DNA of 64,000 nucleotides from Desulfurispora thermophila DSM 16022 (GTDB lineage Bacteria > Bacillota > Desulfotomaculia > Desulfotomaculales > Desulfurisporaceae), in NCBI RefSeq assembly GCF_000376385.1, contig NZ_AQWN01000006.1:1-64000 (forward strand), in the 5' to 3' direction. The notes beneath the pieces were generated by a model. That model saw only the letters and a list, made by a program, of their open reading frames with translations, was not told where the DNA came from and ran no database searches. The position numbers were made by a program, and so were the translations under genes. The stretch's first letter is position 1. The number at the start of each line of letters is the position of its first letter. Positions 51,149 to 61,378 of the stretch are shown in pieces.

Positions 51149-51901
51149 CTACCTGGCCGGAATCTGCAAACTGGTCAGCGGGTCAACCAGCTTGCTCTTC
51201 AGGCGCAGTTCAAAATGCAGCCCCTGTTCCGGGCCGTCGCTTTTGCCCCCCACTTCCCCGATCACCTGCCCGGCAGCCAGATATTGCCCGGCCGCCACTC
51301 TCAGATTGGCTAGCCCGGCATACAAGGTGTAGGTACCCCCACCGTGGTCCAGTAAAACATAAAGACCCAGCACCCGGTCTTCGGCAATTTTCTCCACTTT
51401 ACCGTTCATGGCCGCTTTGACTTCGCTGCTGGCGGGCGCGGCAATATCAATGCCCGGATGAAATCTTTCCAGGTTGTCCAGCGTATCTTTCTGCCAGCCA
51501 AACCGGCGCACCACCCGGCCGGAAACCGGCACCAGCAGTTGCGTTCCGGTCGGACCCATGGTTTCTACCACCTGCGGCTCCGCCGGCCCGGCCTGCGGAG
51601 CCTGAGTGCCGGTCATTTGCAACCCCAGTTCCACCGCTTTTTGCAGGGCCGGTTGGAGATTTATCTCGGTTGTCAGAATGTAGCGCAACCCCAACCGCAG
51701 CTGCTCACCCACCGGGCTATCCCACTGCCGGACATACAATAAAACCAGCAACACACCGGCGGCAGCCAGGACTTTCAACCAGAGACCCCTTCTGCGGCCA
51801 GGCGGGGTGGAAAAACCGCCCCAGCCCGGCGAACGAGAGTAGCGGCGCGTTGCTTTCCAGTAGGCATCGTAATAGTTTCTTTCTTCTTCCGGACCGGTCA
51901 A
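51149..51901 (-). CDS. spoIVFA: SpoIVFA-like LytM/M23-domain membrane protein
   Basis: A 250-residue protein: cytoplasmic head rich in Arg/Tyr, one membrane helix (about 42-60), and a C-terminal LytM/M23-type domain with FHPGIDIAAP and GLHFELRLK. The usual second His pair is incomplete (YAGL for YxHL, HFEL for HxH), so it is probably not a peptidase but a regulator, as is SpoIVFA, which restrains SpoIVFB. The TTG at 51901 was chosen because GGGAGGG lies 6 nt before it. Confidence 0.82.
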   Translation of the reverse strand: MTGPEEERNYYDAYWKATRRYSRSPGWGGFSTPPGRRRGLWLKVLAAAGVLLVLLYVRQWDSPVGEQLRLGLRYILTTEINLQPALQKAVELGLQMTGTQAPQAGPAEPQVVETMGPTGTQLLVPVSGRVVRRFGWQKDTLDNLERFHPGIDIAAPASSEVKAAMNGKVEKIAEDRVLGLYVLLDHGGGTYTLYAGLANLRVAAGQYLAAGQVIGEVGGKSDGPEQGLHFELRLKSKLVDPLTSLQIPAR

Positions 51902-51987
51902 AGAAATCCCTCCCTGCTTGTGGCAACATTGCTTGTACATTTTACCTGTACAATAAATACGAAGCAGAGAGGTTGTTTATGCCAAAC

Positions 51988-53367
51988 TTACAGCATGAGT
52001 TTTTTGCGCCGGATATAAACATTCATCAAGAGCCCCAGCGCGGCCAGGTTCATCAACATGTTGCTTCCCCCGTAGCTGAAAAGGGGTAGAGGTATGCCGG
52101 TAACCGGCATTACACCGGCCGTCATGCCGATGTTGACCAGCACGTGGAAGGCAAACATGCAAACTATTCCCGTGGCCAGAAGCACTCCGTAGCTATCCCT
52201 GGCCACCAGCACCACTCGGCTGCCCCGGTATAAAAGCAAGGCAAAGAGGAACAGAACCAGTACCCCGCCCATTAAGCCAAACTCTTCCCCCACCACGGAA
52301 AAAATAAAATCAGTATGCCGGATGGGCAAAAAAGTAAAATGGGTCTGCGTACCGCCCAGCAGGCCTTTGCCCCAGATCCCGCCCGAACCGATGGCGATTC
52401 TGGATTGCCAGACATGGTAGCCCGCTCCCAGCAAATCGCTTTCCGGGTCGACAAATATGGTCAGGCGGGTCATCTGGTACTCTTTGAGCGTGTATTTATG
52501 GAACTTTTCATGCCGGGCATGCCAGACCCGGTGCCGTTGTTCCAGGTTTTGCTTGTACTTCAGCAAATCGGCCTTCTTATCCGTCGAAAGGTGCAGGCTC
52601 AGCATTTCCTGCCTGATACCATCGTCCGTATTAACATAATACAGGTTTCCTTCCAGGGCCTTGTTTACATAAGCCAGCCGCTCTTCCAGGACAACATCGG
52701 GATGGTGCAGGTAACTGTGGGAAAAATACAGCACTACGCCTGCGGTGAAGCCCAGACCGATAATCGTAACCAACAATGCCGGCCTGGCCCCGGCCATGAA
52801 CAGCATACCGAACATGATGGCCACAAAGACCAGCGAAGTGCCCAGATCTGGCTGTTTGAGCACCAACAGAGTGGGCAGGCCGACAAACATAAAGCAGGGT
52901 AACAGCTCTTTAAATGTATTCAGACGACCTTCCCGCTCCACAAGGAAGCGGGCAAAAGTGATAATCAAGATCAGCTTGGAAAACTCGGAGGGCTGAAACT
53001 GGAACGGACCGATGGCTATCCAGCGCTGCGCTCCCAGAGCAGTGTGGCCGAGAAAAATAACCGCCAGCAAAAGCAGCAAATTGATCCCGTAAAGCAAACG
53101 GGAGTGCTTGATCAATATTTCATAATCCATGCTGATCAGCGCCCCGAAGGCTATTAAACCGAGAATAATCCAAACCAATTGTTTGATGACATAGGTGAAG
53201 TCCAGTTTGGTCAGACGCCAGAAAAAGCTCAGGCTCTTGAGCTGTAAATAGGAGGGATCGCTGTACTCCAAAGTGGCCGAACCAATGGTAATCAGGCTAA
53301 ATAATAGCAATGCCCCGGCCGCCGCCAGTATCAAATGATCCATATTTTTCCATAAACGTTGGTACAT
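51988..53367 (-). CDS. rodA: RodA-family peptidoglycan glycosyltransferase with an inserted segment
   Basis: A 459-residue SEDS protein, longer than the usual 370-400. Family signatures are GAQRWIAIGPFQFQPSEFSK, KQPDLGTS with catalytic Asp174, and GIPLPLFSYGGSNM. RodA polymerises lipid II together with PBP2 for side-wall growth. The extra length is mainly a highly charged helical stretch (about residues 222-293) in the extracellular loop before YQMTRLTIFVDPE. It lies in the min/mre/pbp block. ATG 53367 fits the family. Confidence 0.92.
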   Translation of the reverse strand: MYQRLWKNMDHLILAAAGALLLFSLITIGSATLEYSDPSYLQLKSLSFFWRLTKLDFTYVIKQLVWIILGLIAFGALISMDYEILIKHSRLLYGINLLLLLAVIFLGHTALGAQRWIAIGPFQFQPSEFSKLILIITFARFLVEREGRLNTFKELLPCFMFVGLPTLLVLKQPDLGTSLVFVAIMFGMLFMAGARPALLVTIIGLGFTAGVVLYFSHSYLHHPDVVLEERLAYVNKALEGNLYYVNTDDGIRQEMLSLHLSTDKKADLLKYKQNLEQRHRVWHARHEKFHKYTLKEYQMTRLTIFVDPESDLLGAGYHVWQSRIAIGSGGIWGKGLLGGTQTHFTFLPIRHTDFIFSVVGEEFGLMGGVLVLFLFALLLYRGSRVVLVARDSYGVLLATGIVCMFAFHVLVNIGMTAGVMPVTGIPLPLFSYGGSNMLMNLAALGLLMNVYIRRKKLML

Positions 53368-53449
53368 CAGCTGTCACCACCGTTTTACATTATACCCTCC
53401 AAAGCCGTCCGGCGCCAGAAAAAATAAAGTGCCATAAAAAGCGGCACTT

Positions 53450-53731
53450 TCAGCTGTGAGTGGGAATACTGCTCAGCCTTTTCATACTCTTTACGGGAAT
53501 GTTGGCCACAAGGGCTACCTGACTGTCGCTGCTGTCCAGGTTGACCTCCAGAGCATTCTCGTCTATCTCCATGTAGTTTTTGATTACCCGAATCAGGTCG
53601 GCCTTGAGTAGCTGCATTAACTCAGGTGATACATCGGCCCGGTCGTGCACCAGCACCAGGCGCAGCCTTTCCTTGGCCACATTTTTGCTGGCAGTTTCCC
53701 GGGAAAAAATGCGGGTAATAAAATCCAGCAC
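53450..53731 (-). CDS. minE: Cell-division topological factor MinE
   Basis: A 93-residue protein with the amphipathic start MLDFITRIFSRE, the MinD-contact region KNVAKERLRLVLVHDRAD and the C-terminal dimerisation domain. MinE drives the pole-to-pole movement of MinD and so places the division site. Presence of MinE in a spore former, rather than only DivIVA, is known in several Clostridia. It lies 23 bp after minD. Confidence 0.92.
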   Translation of the reverse strand: MLDFITRIFSRETASKNVAKERLRLVLVHDRADVSPELMQLLKADLIRVIKNYMEIDENALEVNLDSSDSQVALVANIPVKSMKRLSSIPTHS

Positions 53732-53754
53732 GGGCCTTTACCCCCTTTGCACTG

Positions 53755-54546
53755 TTATTTCCAACCCATCATCCGGCGCAGTTTGGCCATAAAACCCTCT
53801 TCCTCCAGATCCATCAGGGGTACCTGCTCGCCCTTGAGCCGCCGGACAATATTCCTGTATGCCTGCCCCGACCTGGACTTGCTGTCCTGTACTACCGGTT
53901 CTCCCTTATTAGTATTAATTACCACCAGTTCGTCTTCGGGAACCACGCCCAGCAGGTCAATAGAAAGAATATCAATAATATCGTCGATGCTCATCATGTC
54001 CCCGGCTTTGACCATGCGGTAGCGCAGGCGGTTAATGATCAAAGCCGGCCGGCGCAGCTCATGCGCCTCTAAAAGGCCGATAATCCGGTCGGCATCGCGC
54101 ACAGCGGAAACTTCCGGCGTTGTGACCACTATGGCCTTTTCCGCCCCGGCGATGGCGTTTTTAAAACCCTGTTCAATACCGGCCGGACAATCAATAATCA
54201 CATAATCAAATTCTTGCCTGAGCTCCTGGCACAGAGCTCTCATTTGCTCCGGACTGACCGCGGTTTTATCTTTGGTCTGCGCAGCCGGTAACAAAAATAA
54301 ATTGTCGAACCGCTTGTCTTTGATCAGCGCTTTGCGATAAGGCACCTGACCATCGGTGACATTGGTCAGATCGTAAACAATCCTGTTCTCCAGCCCCAGC
54401 ACGACGTCCAGGTTGCGCAGACCAATATCCGCGTCCACCAGCACCACTTTATGCCCGGCCGCAGCCAACCCCACGCCAATATTGGCCGTCGTAGTCGTTT
54501 TGCCCACGCCGCCTTTACCAGAAGTAACCACAATCACCTGGCTCAT
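53755..54546 (-). CDS. minD: Septum-site determining ATPase MinD
   Basis: A 263-residue deviant Walker ATPase: GKGGVGKTTTTANIG with the two Lys, DADIGLRNLD, VIIDCPAGIEQGF, and the C-terminal amphipathic helix EEEGFMAKLRRMMGWK for membrane binding. It recruits MinC and is displaced by MinE. The order minC-minD-minE is preserved. Confidence 0.96.
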   Translation of the reverse strand: MSQVIVVTSGKGGVGKTTTTANIGVGLAAAGHKVVLVDADIGLRNLDVVLGLENRIVYDLTNVTDGQVPYRKALIKDKRFDNLFLLPAAQTKDKTAVSPEQMRALCQELRQEFDYVIIDCPAGIEQGFKNAIAGAEKAIVVTTPEVSAVRDADRIIGLLEAHELRRPALIINRLRYRMVKAGDMMSIDDIIDILSIDLLGVVPEDELVVINTNKGEPVVQDSKSRSGQAYRNIVRRLKGEQVPLMDLEEEGFMAKLRRMMGWK

Positions 54547-54582
54547 GGTATAAAATCCTCCCCGTCAGAAGTTAAGCAACCA

Positions 54583-54972
54583 CTAATAATAGCTCTCAAT
54601 GGTTACAATGCCGTTCTTGATGCTGGCGATTTCCGGCCCGTTTCCGCCCTGCTTTTCTTCATCGGGCGGCCGGGTGATATGTCCGGCAATCCGGAGCTGA
54701 GTGGGTAGCAATTTGAGCGCCATAACCACCGCATTTTCATCACCGGTGGCCCCGGCGTGCACTACACCCCGCAGCTGTCCCATAACAATCACGTGTCCGG
54801 CTGCAACTACTTCCGCTCCCGGATTCACATCGCCCAGAATAACCACATTGCCGTCAAAATTTATTTTCTGTCCGGAGCGCAGAGTCCGTTTAATCAACAA
54901 TGTATTGCCCTCATCACCAGTCTCCCCGGACCAGGCCGGTATCCATTGCCCGCTCGCTCTCTCCCTGGCCAA
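54583..54972 (-). CDS. minC: Short MinC consisting of the C-terminal domain only
   Basis: A 129-residue protein containing the right-handed beta-helix C-terminal domain of MinC: SGQKINFDGNVVILGDVNPG, VIVMGQLRGVVHAG and LLPTQLRIAGHI. The N-terminal FtsZ-binding domain (about 100 residues) is absent, and there is no room for it upstream since the mrdA stop is at 55078. TTG 54972 lies 9 nt after AAGGGGG. The C domain still binds MinD and interacts with the FtsZ tail in other species; if functional, inhibition must work without the N domain. Confidence 0.85.
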   Translation of the reverse strand: MARERASGQWIPAWSGETGDEGNTLLIKRTLRSGQKINFDGNVVILGDVNPGAEVVAAGHVIVMGQLRGVVHAGATGDENAVVMALKLLPTQLRIAGHITRPPDEEKQGGNGPEIASIKNGIVTIESYY

Positions 54973-55077
54973 AAACCACATCCCCCTTAATTCCATGCCA
55001 CACATATCTTCTCTAACAAAAAATTTCTACAGCCAAAAACCAAATCCTGCTAAAATAGCTATTATGATGAAATAAAT

Positions 55078-56940
55078 TTAACGTTCTGGCCCGGCAGGAA
55101 CCGGGGAGTTTTTTCCCGCAAAGTAGGCATCCATTATCTGCCTGGCCACCGGACCGGCAATGCCGCTGCCCTTACCGCCATACTCGATAATTACCGCCAC
55201 GGCTATCTCAGGCTTTTCATAAGGTGCGTAAGCCACAAAAAGAGCATGGTTGTTTTTGGCCCGGTCGCCCACCTCGGCCGTACCCGTTTTGGCGGCAGCG
55301 CTGTATGTGGCACCGGCAAAGATTGCCGCCGCAGTACCCCCGGTTGTGGTAACCTCATGCATACCGCGGTGCAAGATCTCCCAGGTAGTGGGCGCAAGCT
55401 TCACTTTACCCATGACCTGGGGCGTGAAAACATGGATGGACCCGCCGTCCGGAGCGGTTATTTTATCCACCAGGTAGGGCCGGTAAAGTGTACCCCCGTT
55501 GGCAATAGCTGCCGTGTACCTGGCCAGCTGCAGCGTAGTGACTTTTGTTTCCTGCTGGCCAATGGCCATATCCATGCTGTCATATTCATGCCACTGCGAC
55601 TCCCACGGATCGTGTGCCCAGTGCTTTTTCTTCAGTTCCCGGGAGGCTATATAGCCTTTTACCTCTCCCGGCAATTCAATGCCGGTAACCTGTCCAAAAC
55701 CAAACTTACTGGCGTACTCATGCATCAACTCCGGCCCCGCCCGGGGACCAAACATGTAAAAAAAGGTATCGCAGGAATACTTGAGCGCCTCCACCGGGTC
55801 AACCAGTCCGTGCCCGCCCGGCTTCCAGTCTTTTTTATACTTGTAGTAGCCCGGATCGGAAATAACAGTGCCTCTGTCCACAATGCCCTTTTCCAGCATG
55901 GCCGCCAGGGAAACCATCTTGAAAGTTGAACCCGGCGTGTAGATGTCGCTTATGGCATGGTTGAGCAGCGCCCGGCTGTTGAGCAACTGATTGTATACCG
56001 CCGGGCTTAAAGGACCGGAAAAAACGTTCAAGTCATAAGATGGGATGGAAGCCATGGCCAAGACGGCTCCCGAGTTGACGTCCAGGACAACGGCGGACCC
56101 GCTCATGGGTTTATCGGCCGGCAGTTTGGCATATCCCAACTGCCGGGCCCGCGCGATGGCCTCGCTCACAGCGTCCTGGGCCACCCTTTGCAAGTGCTGA
56201 TCCAGGGTCAAATGCAGGTTGTTTCCCGGCACAGGTTGCTTGAGGCCCAGATCGCGCACCGGTTTACCCTGCGCATCCACCTCCACCTGGTGGGCACCAT
56301 CCGTGCCGCGCAAATAGCTCTCAAAGGTATACTCCAGCCCCACCTGTCCAAACTGATCACCCAGCTTGTACCCCTCGTCGGCATGTTCTTCCAGCTGTTT
56401 TTCGGTGATTTCCCGCACATAACCGAACACTTCCCCGCCCAGGTCGCCGAAAGGATAGTAACGGATGGGTTCCACATCAATGACTATGCTCTGGTATTTC
56501 TCCTGCTGTTCCATAATCTTTTCCACAGTTTCCCTGGTTACGTCCTTGGCGATGACAATATACTCGTGCGGCCGGGCCGCCTTCAGGCGAGCCCGAAATT
56601 CCTTTTCCAGCTCTCCGGGGGTAATTTTGCCCCGGAAGTTGGCGTCCTGTCCAATCAGTTCCAGCAGATCGTTTAACAAACCGCTGTCCAGCGTACGGTT
56701 GGCGGTTTTGAGCACAAATACCGGCCTGTTGCCCACCAGGCGCACCCCGTGACGGTCATAGACCTCTCCCCGGGGGGCGGGTACCGTAACCAGTCGCACG
56801 TGGTTCATGGTGGCCAGGGTCTGGTAGCGCGCCGCATCAATCACCTGCAAATAAACGAGGCGACTTAAAATTAGTCCAAAACAAACGGCCAGAATCACCA
56901 GCAGAATGCGGTTTCTTTTTTCCAGCTTTTTTTTGTCCAT
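55078..56940 (-). CDS. mrdA: Penicillin-binding protein 2, elongation transpeptidase
   Basis: A 620-residue class B PBP. A short cytoplasmic tail and membrane helix (about 10-30) are followed by the dimerisation domain (about 50-240) and the transpeptidase domain with the SxxK motif in TPGSTFKMVS, SxN-type YSCDTFF, and KTGTAEV. It cross-links peptidoglycan with RodA during elongation. Located between mreD and minC. Confidence 0.93.
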   Translation of the reverse strand: MDKKKLEKRNRILLVILAVCFGLILSRLVYLQVIDAARYQTLATMNHVRLVTVPAPRGEVYDRHGVRLVGNRPVFVLKTANRTLDSGLLNDLLELIGQDANFRGKITPGELEKEFRARLKAARPHEYIVIAKDVTRETVEKIMEQQEKYQSIVIDVEPIRYYPFGDLGGEVFGYVREITEKQLEEHADEGYKLGDQFGQVGLEYTFESYLRGTDGAHQVEVDAQGKPVRDLGLKQPVPGNNLHLTLDQHLQRVAQDAVSEAIARARQLGYAKLPADKPMSGSAVVLDVNSGAVLAMASIPSYDLNVFSGPLSPAVYNQLLNSRALLNHAISDIYTPGSTFKMVSLAAMLEKGIVDRGTVISDPGYYKYKKDWKPGGHGLVDPVEALKYSCDTFFYMFGPRAGPELMHEYASKFGFGQVTGIELPGEVKGYIASRELKKKHWAHDPWESQWHEYDSMDMAIGQQETKVTTLQLARYTAAIANGGTLYRPYLVDKITAPDGGSIHVFTPQVMGKVKLAPTTWEILHRGMHEVTTTGGTAAAIFAGATYSAAAKTGTAEVGDRAKNNHALFVAYAPYEKPEIAVAVIIEYGGKGSGIAGPVARQIMDAYFAGKNSPVPAGPER

Positions 56941-56962
56941 AAAGATTTATCCCGCCTGCCTG

Positions 56963-57478
56963 TCAGTATTCTTGTTCACGCCAGCGGTAGCGAAAAAGCC
57001 AGCGGTAAAAGTGCCTGAACAAAAGGGGAACAAAGGCCGCCGTATACAGCGCGGTGGGAAATATCACCCGCCCCAGGGCCAGAGCGGGAGAAACGGCCAC
57101 GCCCGACAGTCCGAGCAACAAATAGTAAAACAACTGGTGCACAACCGTGGCCAGAAACGTGAGCAAAGTGAGTAAAACCGCACTTTCTTTATAAATCTTG
57201 TTATGAGCCAGTCCCACCAGATATCCTGTCGCTGCAGTGGCCAGGGCGTGCTGACCCATATTGTACCCCGCCGCAATGTCCACCAGAAAACCAGACCATA
57301 GCCCCAGCAGGGCACCCTCACCCCGGCCCGACCAGAAGGCGGCAAAAACTACAGGCAGCAGAACCAGATAGGGGATGATCCCTCCCGGAGCAAAGGCGGA
57401 AAACACGGTCATCTGTAGAAAAAGTGCGGCCAAACAATAACCGAGCAGGTAAAAAACGCGCATCCCGCCGCTCACCAT
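56963..57478 (-). CDS. mreD: Rod shape-determining protein MreD
   Basis: A 171-residue membrane protein with about five hydrophobic helices, no soluble domain, and the low conservation usual for MreD. Position between mreC and mrdA identifies it. It overlaps the end of mreC by 7 bp. It stabilises the elongasome in the membrane. Confidence 0.87.
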   Translation of the reverse strand: MVSGGMRVFYLLGYCLAALFLQMTVFSAFAPGGIIPYLVLLPVVFAAFWSGRGEGALLGLWSGFLVDIAAGYNMGQHALATAATGYLVGLAHNKIYKESAVLLTLLTFLATVVHQLFYYLLLGLSGVAVSPALALGRVIFPTALYTAAFVPLLFRHFYRWLFRYRWREQEY

Positions 57479-58425
57479 CCATCCCCACTTTCGCCCGCCG
57501 CTTCGCCGGCACCGATGGCTCCCGGCGAGCCCGGGTTGGTACTGGCACCCGCCCCCCAGGGATAAGGGAGAGCGCCGGCCGGTGCTGCCACAGGCTGATA
57601 TCCGGTCACCACCAAAACTTCCTCCAACCGCTCAAAATCCACAAAGGTATCCAGAGTAGCCTGTTGGAAAAGGCCGGAACTCTCCCGGCTCACTCGCAAG
57701 ACCCGGCCAATGGGTATCCCTTTGGGATAAAGCCCGCTGAGGCCCGAAGTCAGGGCAATATCTCCCTCGTGCACTGGAATATCACTGGGGATGTGGGTCA
57801 TAACAATGCTGCTCACTGCTCCCACTTCTCCCAGCACAATGCCCGGCGAGCGGCTCTGCTGCAAATATGCTCCCACCCCGCTGCGGGGGTCGGTGATCAG
57901 CAACACCTGGGCGCTGTGCTGGCTGACCGCCACCACCCGGCCCACCAGTCCGGCCGGTGTGATCACCGCCTGACCGGCTCTGAGCCCGCTGGTTAAGCCC
58001 TTGCTCAGCAAAATCATGCCCGACCAGTTAGACGGATCGCGGCCGGCCACCGCAGCCGGAACGGTTTTCATATTCAGCACCGGCGCCACCCGGCTTTGAA
58101 AATCCAGCAACTGCTTCAAACGCTGGTTTTCCTGCCGGTATTCCTGCGCCACATAAAGCTGCGCTTTAAGCTGGTCCACCTCCTGTTTCAGCCGCCGGTT
58201 TTCTTCGGCCAGACGGGGCAGGGAGACGGGAAAAGCCAACACCCGGCTCAGCGAGTTACCAACTCTGGTGAATACGCTGCCGGCAGGCGCGGTCAGATCG
58301 CGCAAAGCAGCCTCCAGAGGCGTAAAACCACCCCGTCCCGGAGCTGTATAGCGAATTAAAGATAATGTTGCCATTACGAGGATTATTGCTATCACCAAAG
58401 CCCGCCAGGGCACCTTTGCCTTCAA
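57472..58425 (-). CDS. mreC: Rod shape-determining protein MreC
   Basis: A 317-residue protein: one membrane helix near the N-terminus (about 9-27), a coiled coil (about 65-105, RLAEENRRLKQEVDQLKAQL), and a beta-rich domain (about 115-270) with GRDPSNWSGMILLSKG and TSGLSGLYPKGIPIG. The C-terminal 40 residues are Pro/Gly/Ala-rich. MreC links MreB to PBP2/RodA outside the membrane. TTG 58425 lies shortly after GAGGTGA. Confidence 0.92.
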   Translation of the reverse strand: MKAKVPWRALVIAIILVMATLSLIRYTAPGRGGFTPLEAALRDLTAPAGSVFTRVGNSLSRVLAFPVSLPRLAEENRRLKQEVDQLKAQLYVAQEYRQENQRLKQLLDFQSRVAPVLNMKTVPAAVAGRDPSNWSGMILLSKGLTSGLRAGQAVITPAGLVGRVVAVSQHSAQVLLITDPRSGVGAYLQQSRSPGIVLGEVGAVSSIVMTHIPSDIPVHEGDIALTSGLSGLYPKGIPIGRVLRVSRESSGLFQQATLDTFVDFERLEEVLVVTGYQPVAAPAGALPYPWGAGASTNPGSPGAIGAGEAAGESGDGW

Positions 58426-58583
58426 AGATCTCACCTCAAGCAGATAAATCAACAACAACATTATATCGCCAGGCTACGCAACTTGCAGCAGAAATTTTGC
58501 TCCCAAAAACAAAACCCGGCCTACCCAATTTATTTTGGAGTATCCGGGCCTGACTTATGAACTTTTACATGGCAGCGCGCTCA

Positions 58584-59615
<1,032 letters not shown>

Positions 59616-59644
59616 TTATTTGTATAGCCCCTTTCGCAGCGTGA

Positions 59645-60343
59645 TCATGCCAGCAGATTTTCTGCTTTCAAGCTGATATACTTATTATCCCCAATGACGA
59701 TGTGATCCAGCACTTCAATACCAATAATGCGCCCCGCCTCAATCAGGCGGTGCGTCACCTGAATATCTTCCTGGCTGGGCCAGGGATCCCCGCTGGGATG
59801 ATTGTGCAATAAAATAACCGCCGCCGCGCTGCGGCGGATGGCCAGTTTGAAAAGCTCGCGCGGGTGCACGGCGGACGAGGAAAGGGTGCCCACCGAAACC
59901 ACTTCCCTGGCCAGGACCTGGTTCTTGGTGTTCAAGAGCAAAGCCACAAAATGTTCCCGGTCCAGGTGGCGCATTTCTTCCATTACCATATCAGCAGCAT
60001 CCTGCGGGCTGCGAATGACCGGCCTTAAACCATATGAGCTGAGTGCCACCCGGCGTCCCACTTCCAGAGCTGCTTTGATCTGGGCCGCTTTGGCCAGCCC
60101 CACACCGCTGATGGCACACAATTCCTCCATGCTGACATCCAGCAACTGGCGCAGGCCGCCAAAGGCGGCAATAATACTGCCGGCCAGTTCAATGGCGCTT
60201 TTTTCCCGGCTACCGGTACGCAGAATGATGGCCAGGAGTTCGCTGTCGCTCAGCCTGTCCACCCCGTAATCCAACAACTTCTCCCGCGGCCTGAGTTCCC
60301 GGGGCATATCTTTCACAGTAACCCGGTACGACAATGTCCTCAC
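59645..60343 (-). CDS. radC: RadC-like JAB1/MPN domain protein
   Basis: A 232-residue protein with an N-terminal helix-hairpin-helix part (about 50-90, ELCAISGVGLAKAAQIKA) and a C-terminal JAMM metalloprotease-like domain with LLLNTKNQ and LLHNHPSGDPWPSQED (the HxH...D zinc site). Once linked to DNA repair, its true role remains unclear. It sits between maf and mreB as in Bacillus. Confidence 0.93.
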   Translation of the reverse strand: MRTLSYRVTVKDMPRELRPREKLLDYGVDRLSDSELLAIILRTGSREKSAIELAGSIIAAFGGLRQLLDVSMEELCAISGVGLAKAAQIKAALEVGRRVALSSYGLRPVIRSPQDAADMVMEEMRHLDREHFVALLLNTKNQVLAREVVSVGTLSSSAVHPRELFKLAIRRSAAAVILLHNHPSGDPWPSQEDIQVTHRLIEAGRIIGIEVLDHIVIGDNKYISLKAENLLA

Positions 60344-60386
60344 CCACTTACATCGCCCGCCTCCAGCCCCGCCTGCTCACACGCAA

Positions 60387-60956
60387 CTACAGTGTATAGG
60401 AGAATTCCTGCCAGAGAATTTTGTTCAGCAGGGCCAGTGGCAATCCGACCACATTAAAATAGCAGCCCTCAATGCGCTGCACAAACCTGGCTCCCCGTCC
60501 CTGCACGGCATAGGCACCGGCTTTATCCAGAACTTCCTCGCTGGCCGCGTACTCCGCCAACTGCCGCTTATCGGGCGCGCAAAAAAATACTCTGGTTTCT
60601 TCATGCGCCACAACACTTTTCCCGCTGGCGGCATCCACCACCGCCAGGCCGGTAAACACACTGTGCGTCTTTCCGTCCAGCATGCTCAACATGCGCAGCG
60701 CATCTTGGTTATCGACCGGCTTGCCCAAAATGCGGCCTTCCAGCACCACTACCGTATCGGCGCCTATCACCAGCCCGGTTGTCAACTGCCGGGCCACCGC
60801 ACCGGCCTTGCGCAGGGCCAGCGTCTCCACCACCCGGGCCGGTGGCCAATGGGCGGAAAAATCCTCGCTGACTTGAGCTGTCTTCACAATAAATTCGGCC
60901 CCCAGCTGGCTGAGCAGTTCCCGCCGGCGCGGCGAAGCCGAAGCAAGATAGAGCAA
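60387..60956 (-). CDS. maf: Maf family nucleotide pyrophosphatase
   Basis: A 189-residue protein starting MLYLASASPRRRELLSQLG, with VIGADTVVVLEGRILGKP and KAGAYAVQGRG. Maf proteins hydrolyse dTTP/UTP or modified nucleotides and, in Bacillus, influence septation. Here it precedes radC and mreB, the classical arrangement. Confidence 0.94.
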   Translation of the reverse strand: MLYLASASPRRRELLSQLGAEFIVKTAQVSEDFSAHWPPARVVETLALRKAGAVARQLTTGLVIGADTVVVLEGRILGKPVDNQDALRMLSMLDGKTHSVFTGLAVVDAASGKSVVAHEETRVFFCAPDKRQLAEYAASEEVLDKAGAYAVQGRGARFVQRIEGCYFNVVGLPLALLNKILWQEFSYTL

Positions 60957-61017
60957 AACATTTCACCCCGTTAGGTCAATACGATTGTCTCAAAAACACA
61001 TCATGTCCCGGACCACT

Positions 61018-61317
61018 TTAAAGACGGGAATACACCCAGTAACCCAGGAAAAGGCCCAGCGCCGTCAACGGCCCCAGCGACATGGTAAAACCGAAGGTAA
61101 CGCGCAAAAAGTGCAGGTCAAGTGTAGCCGGATTAAGCCCGAAATGCGCCGAGGACTTTAGCACCGGCCAGTAGTTACCCAGCTGGCCGGCCAGCGCACT
61201 GCCGGCCAGCCCGCCCATGGTCAATAGCAACAGCAGCACCCAAACCCCTTTGGGATGATAAGAAGCCTTGCCCATAATCTCCAACCAACCACCAAACACG
61301 CTGACCGCATTGGTCAT
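61018..61317 (-). CDS. DUF4321 small membrane protein
   Basis: A protein of about 99 residues with two hydrophobic helices and the conserved middle AHFGLNPATLDLHFLRVTFG and LGLFLGYWVYSRL end, matching DUF4321, a family found in this same position between folC and maf in many Clostridia. Function unknown. Several ATGs are possible (61326, 61317, 61275); 61317 has the best spacing from AAGGT. Confidence 0.78.
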   Translation of the reverse strand: MTNAVSVFGGWLEIMGKASYHPKGVWVLLLLLTMGGLAGSALAGQLGNYWPVLKSSAHFGLNPATLDLHFLRVTFGFTMSLGPLTALGLFLGYWVYSRL

Positions 61318-61378
61318 TGCTGACATTACCTTCAGTTTACAATGAAATCAGCCCGGCGGCAAGTCACTGAGGTAATTT

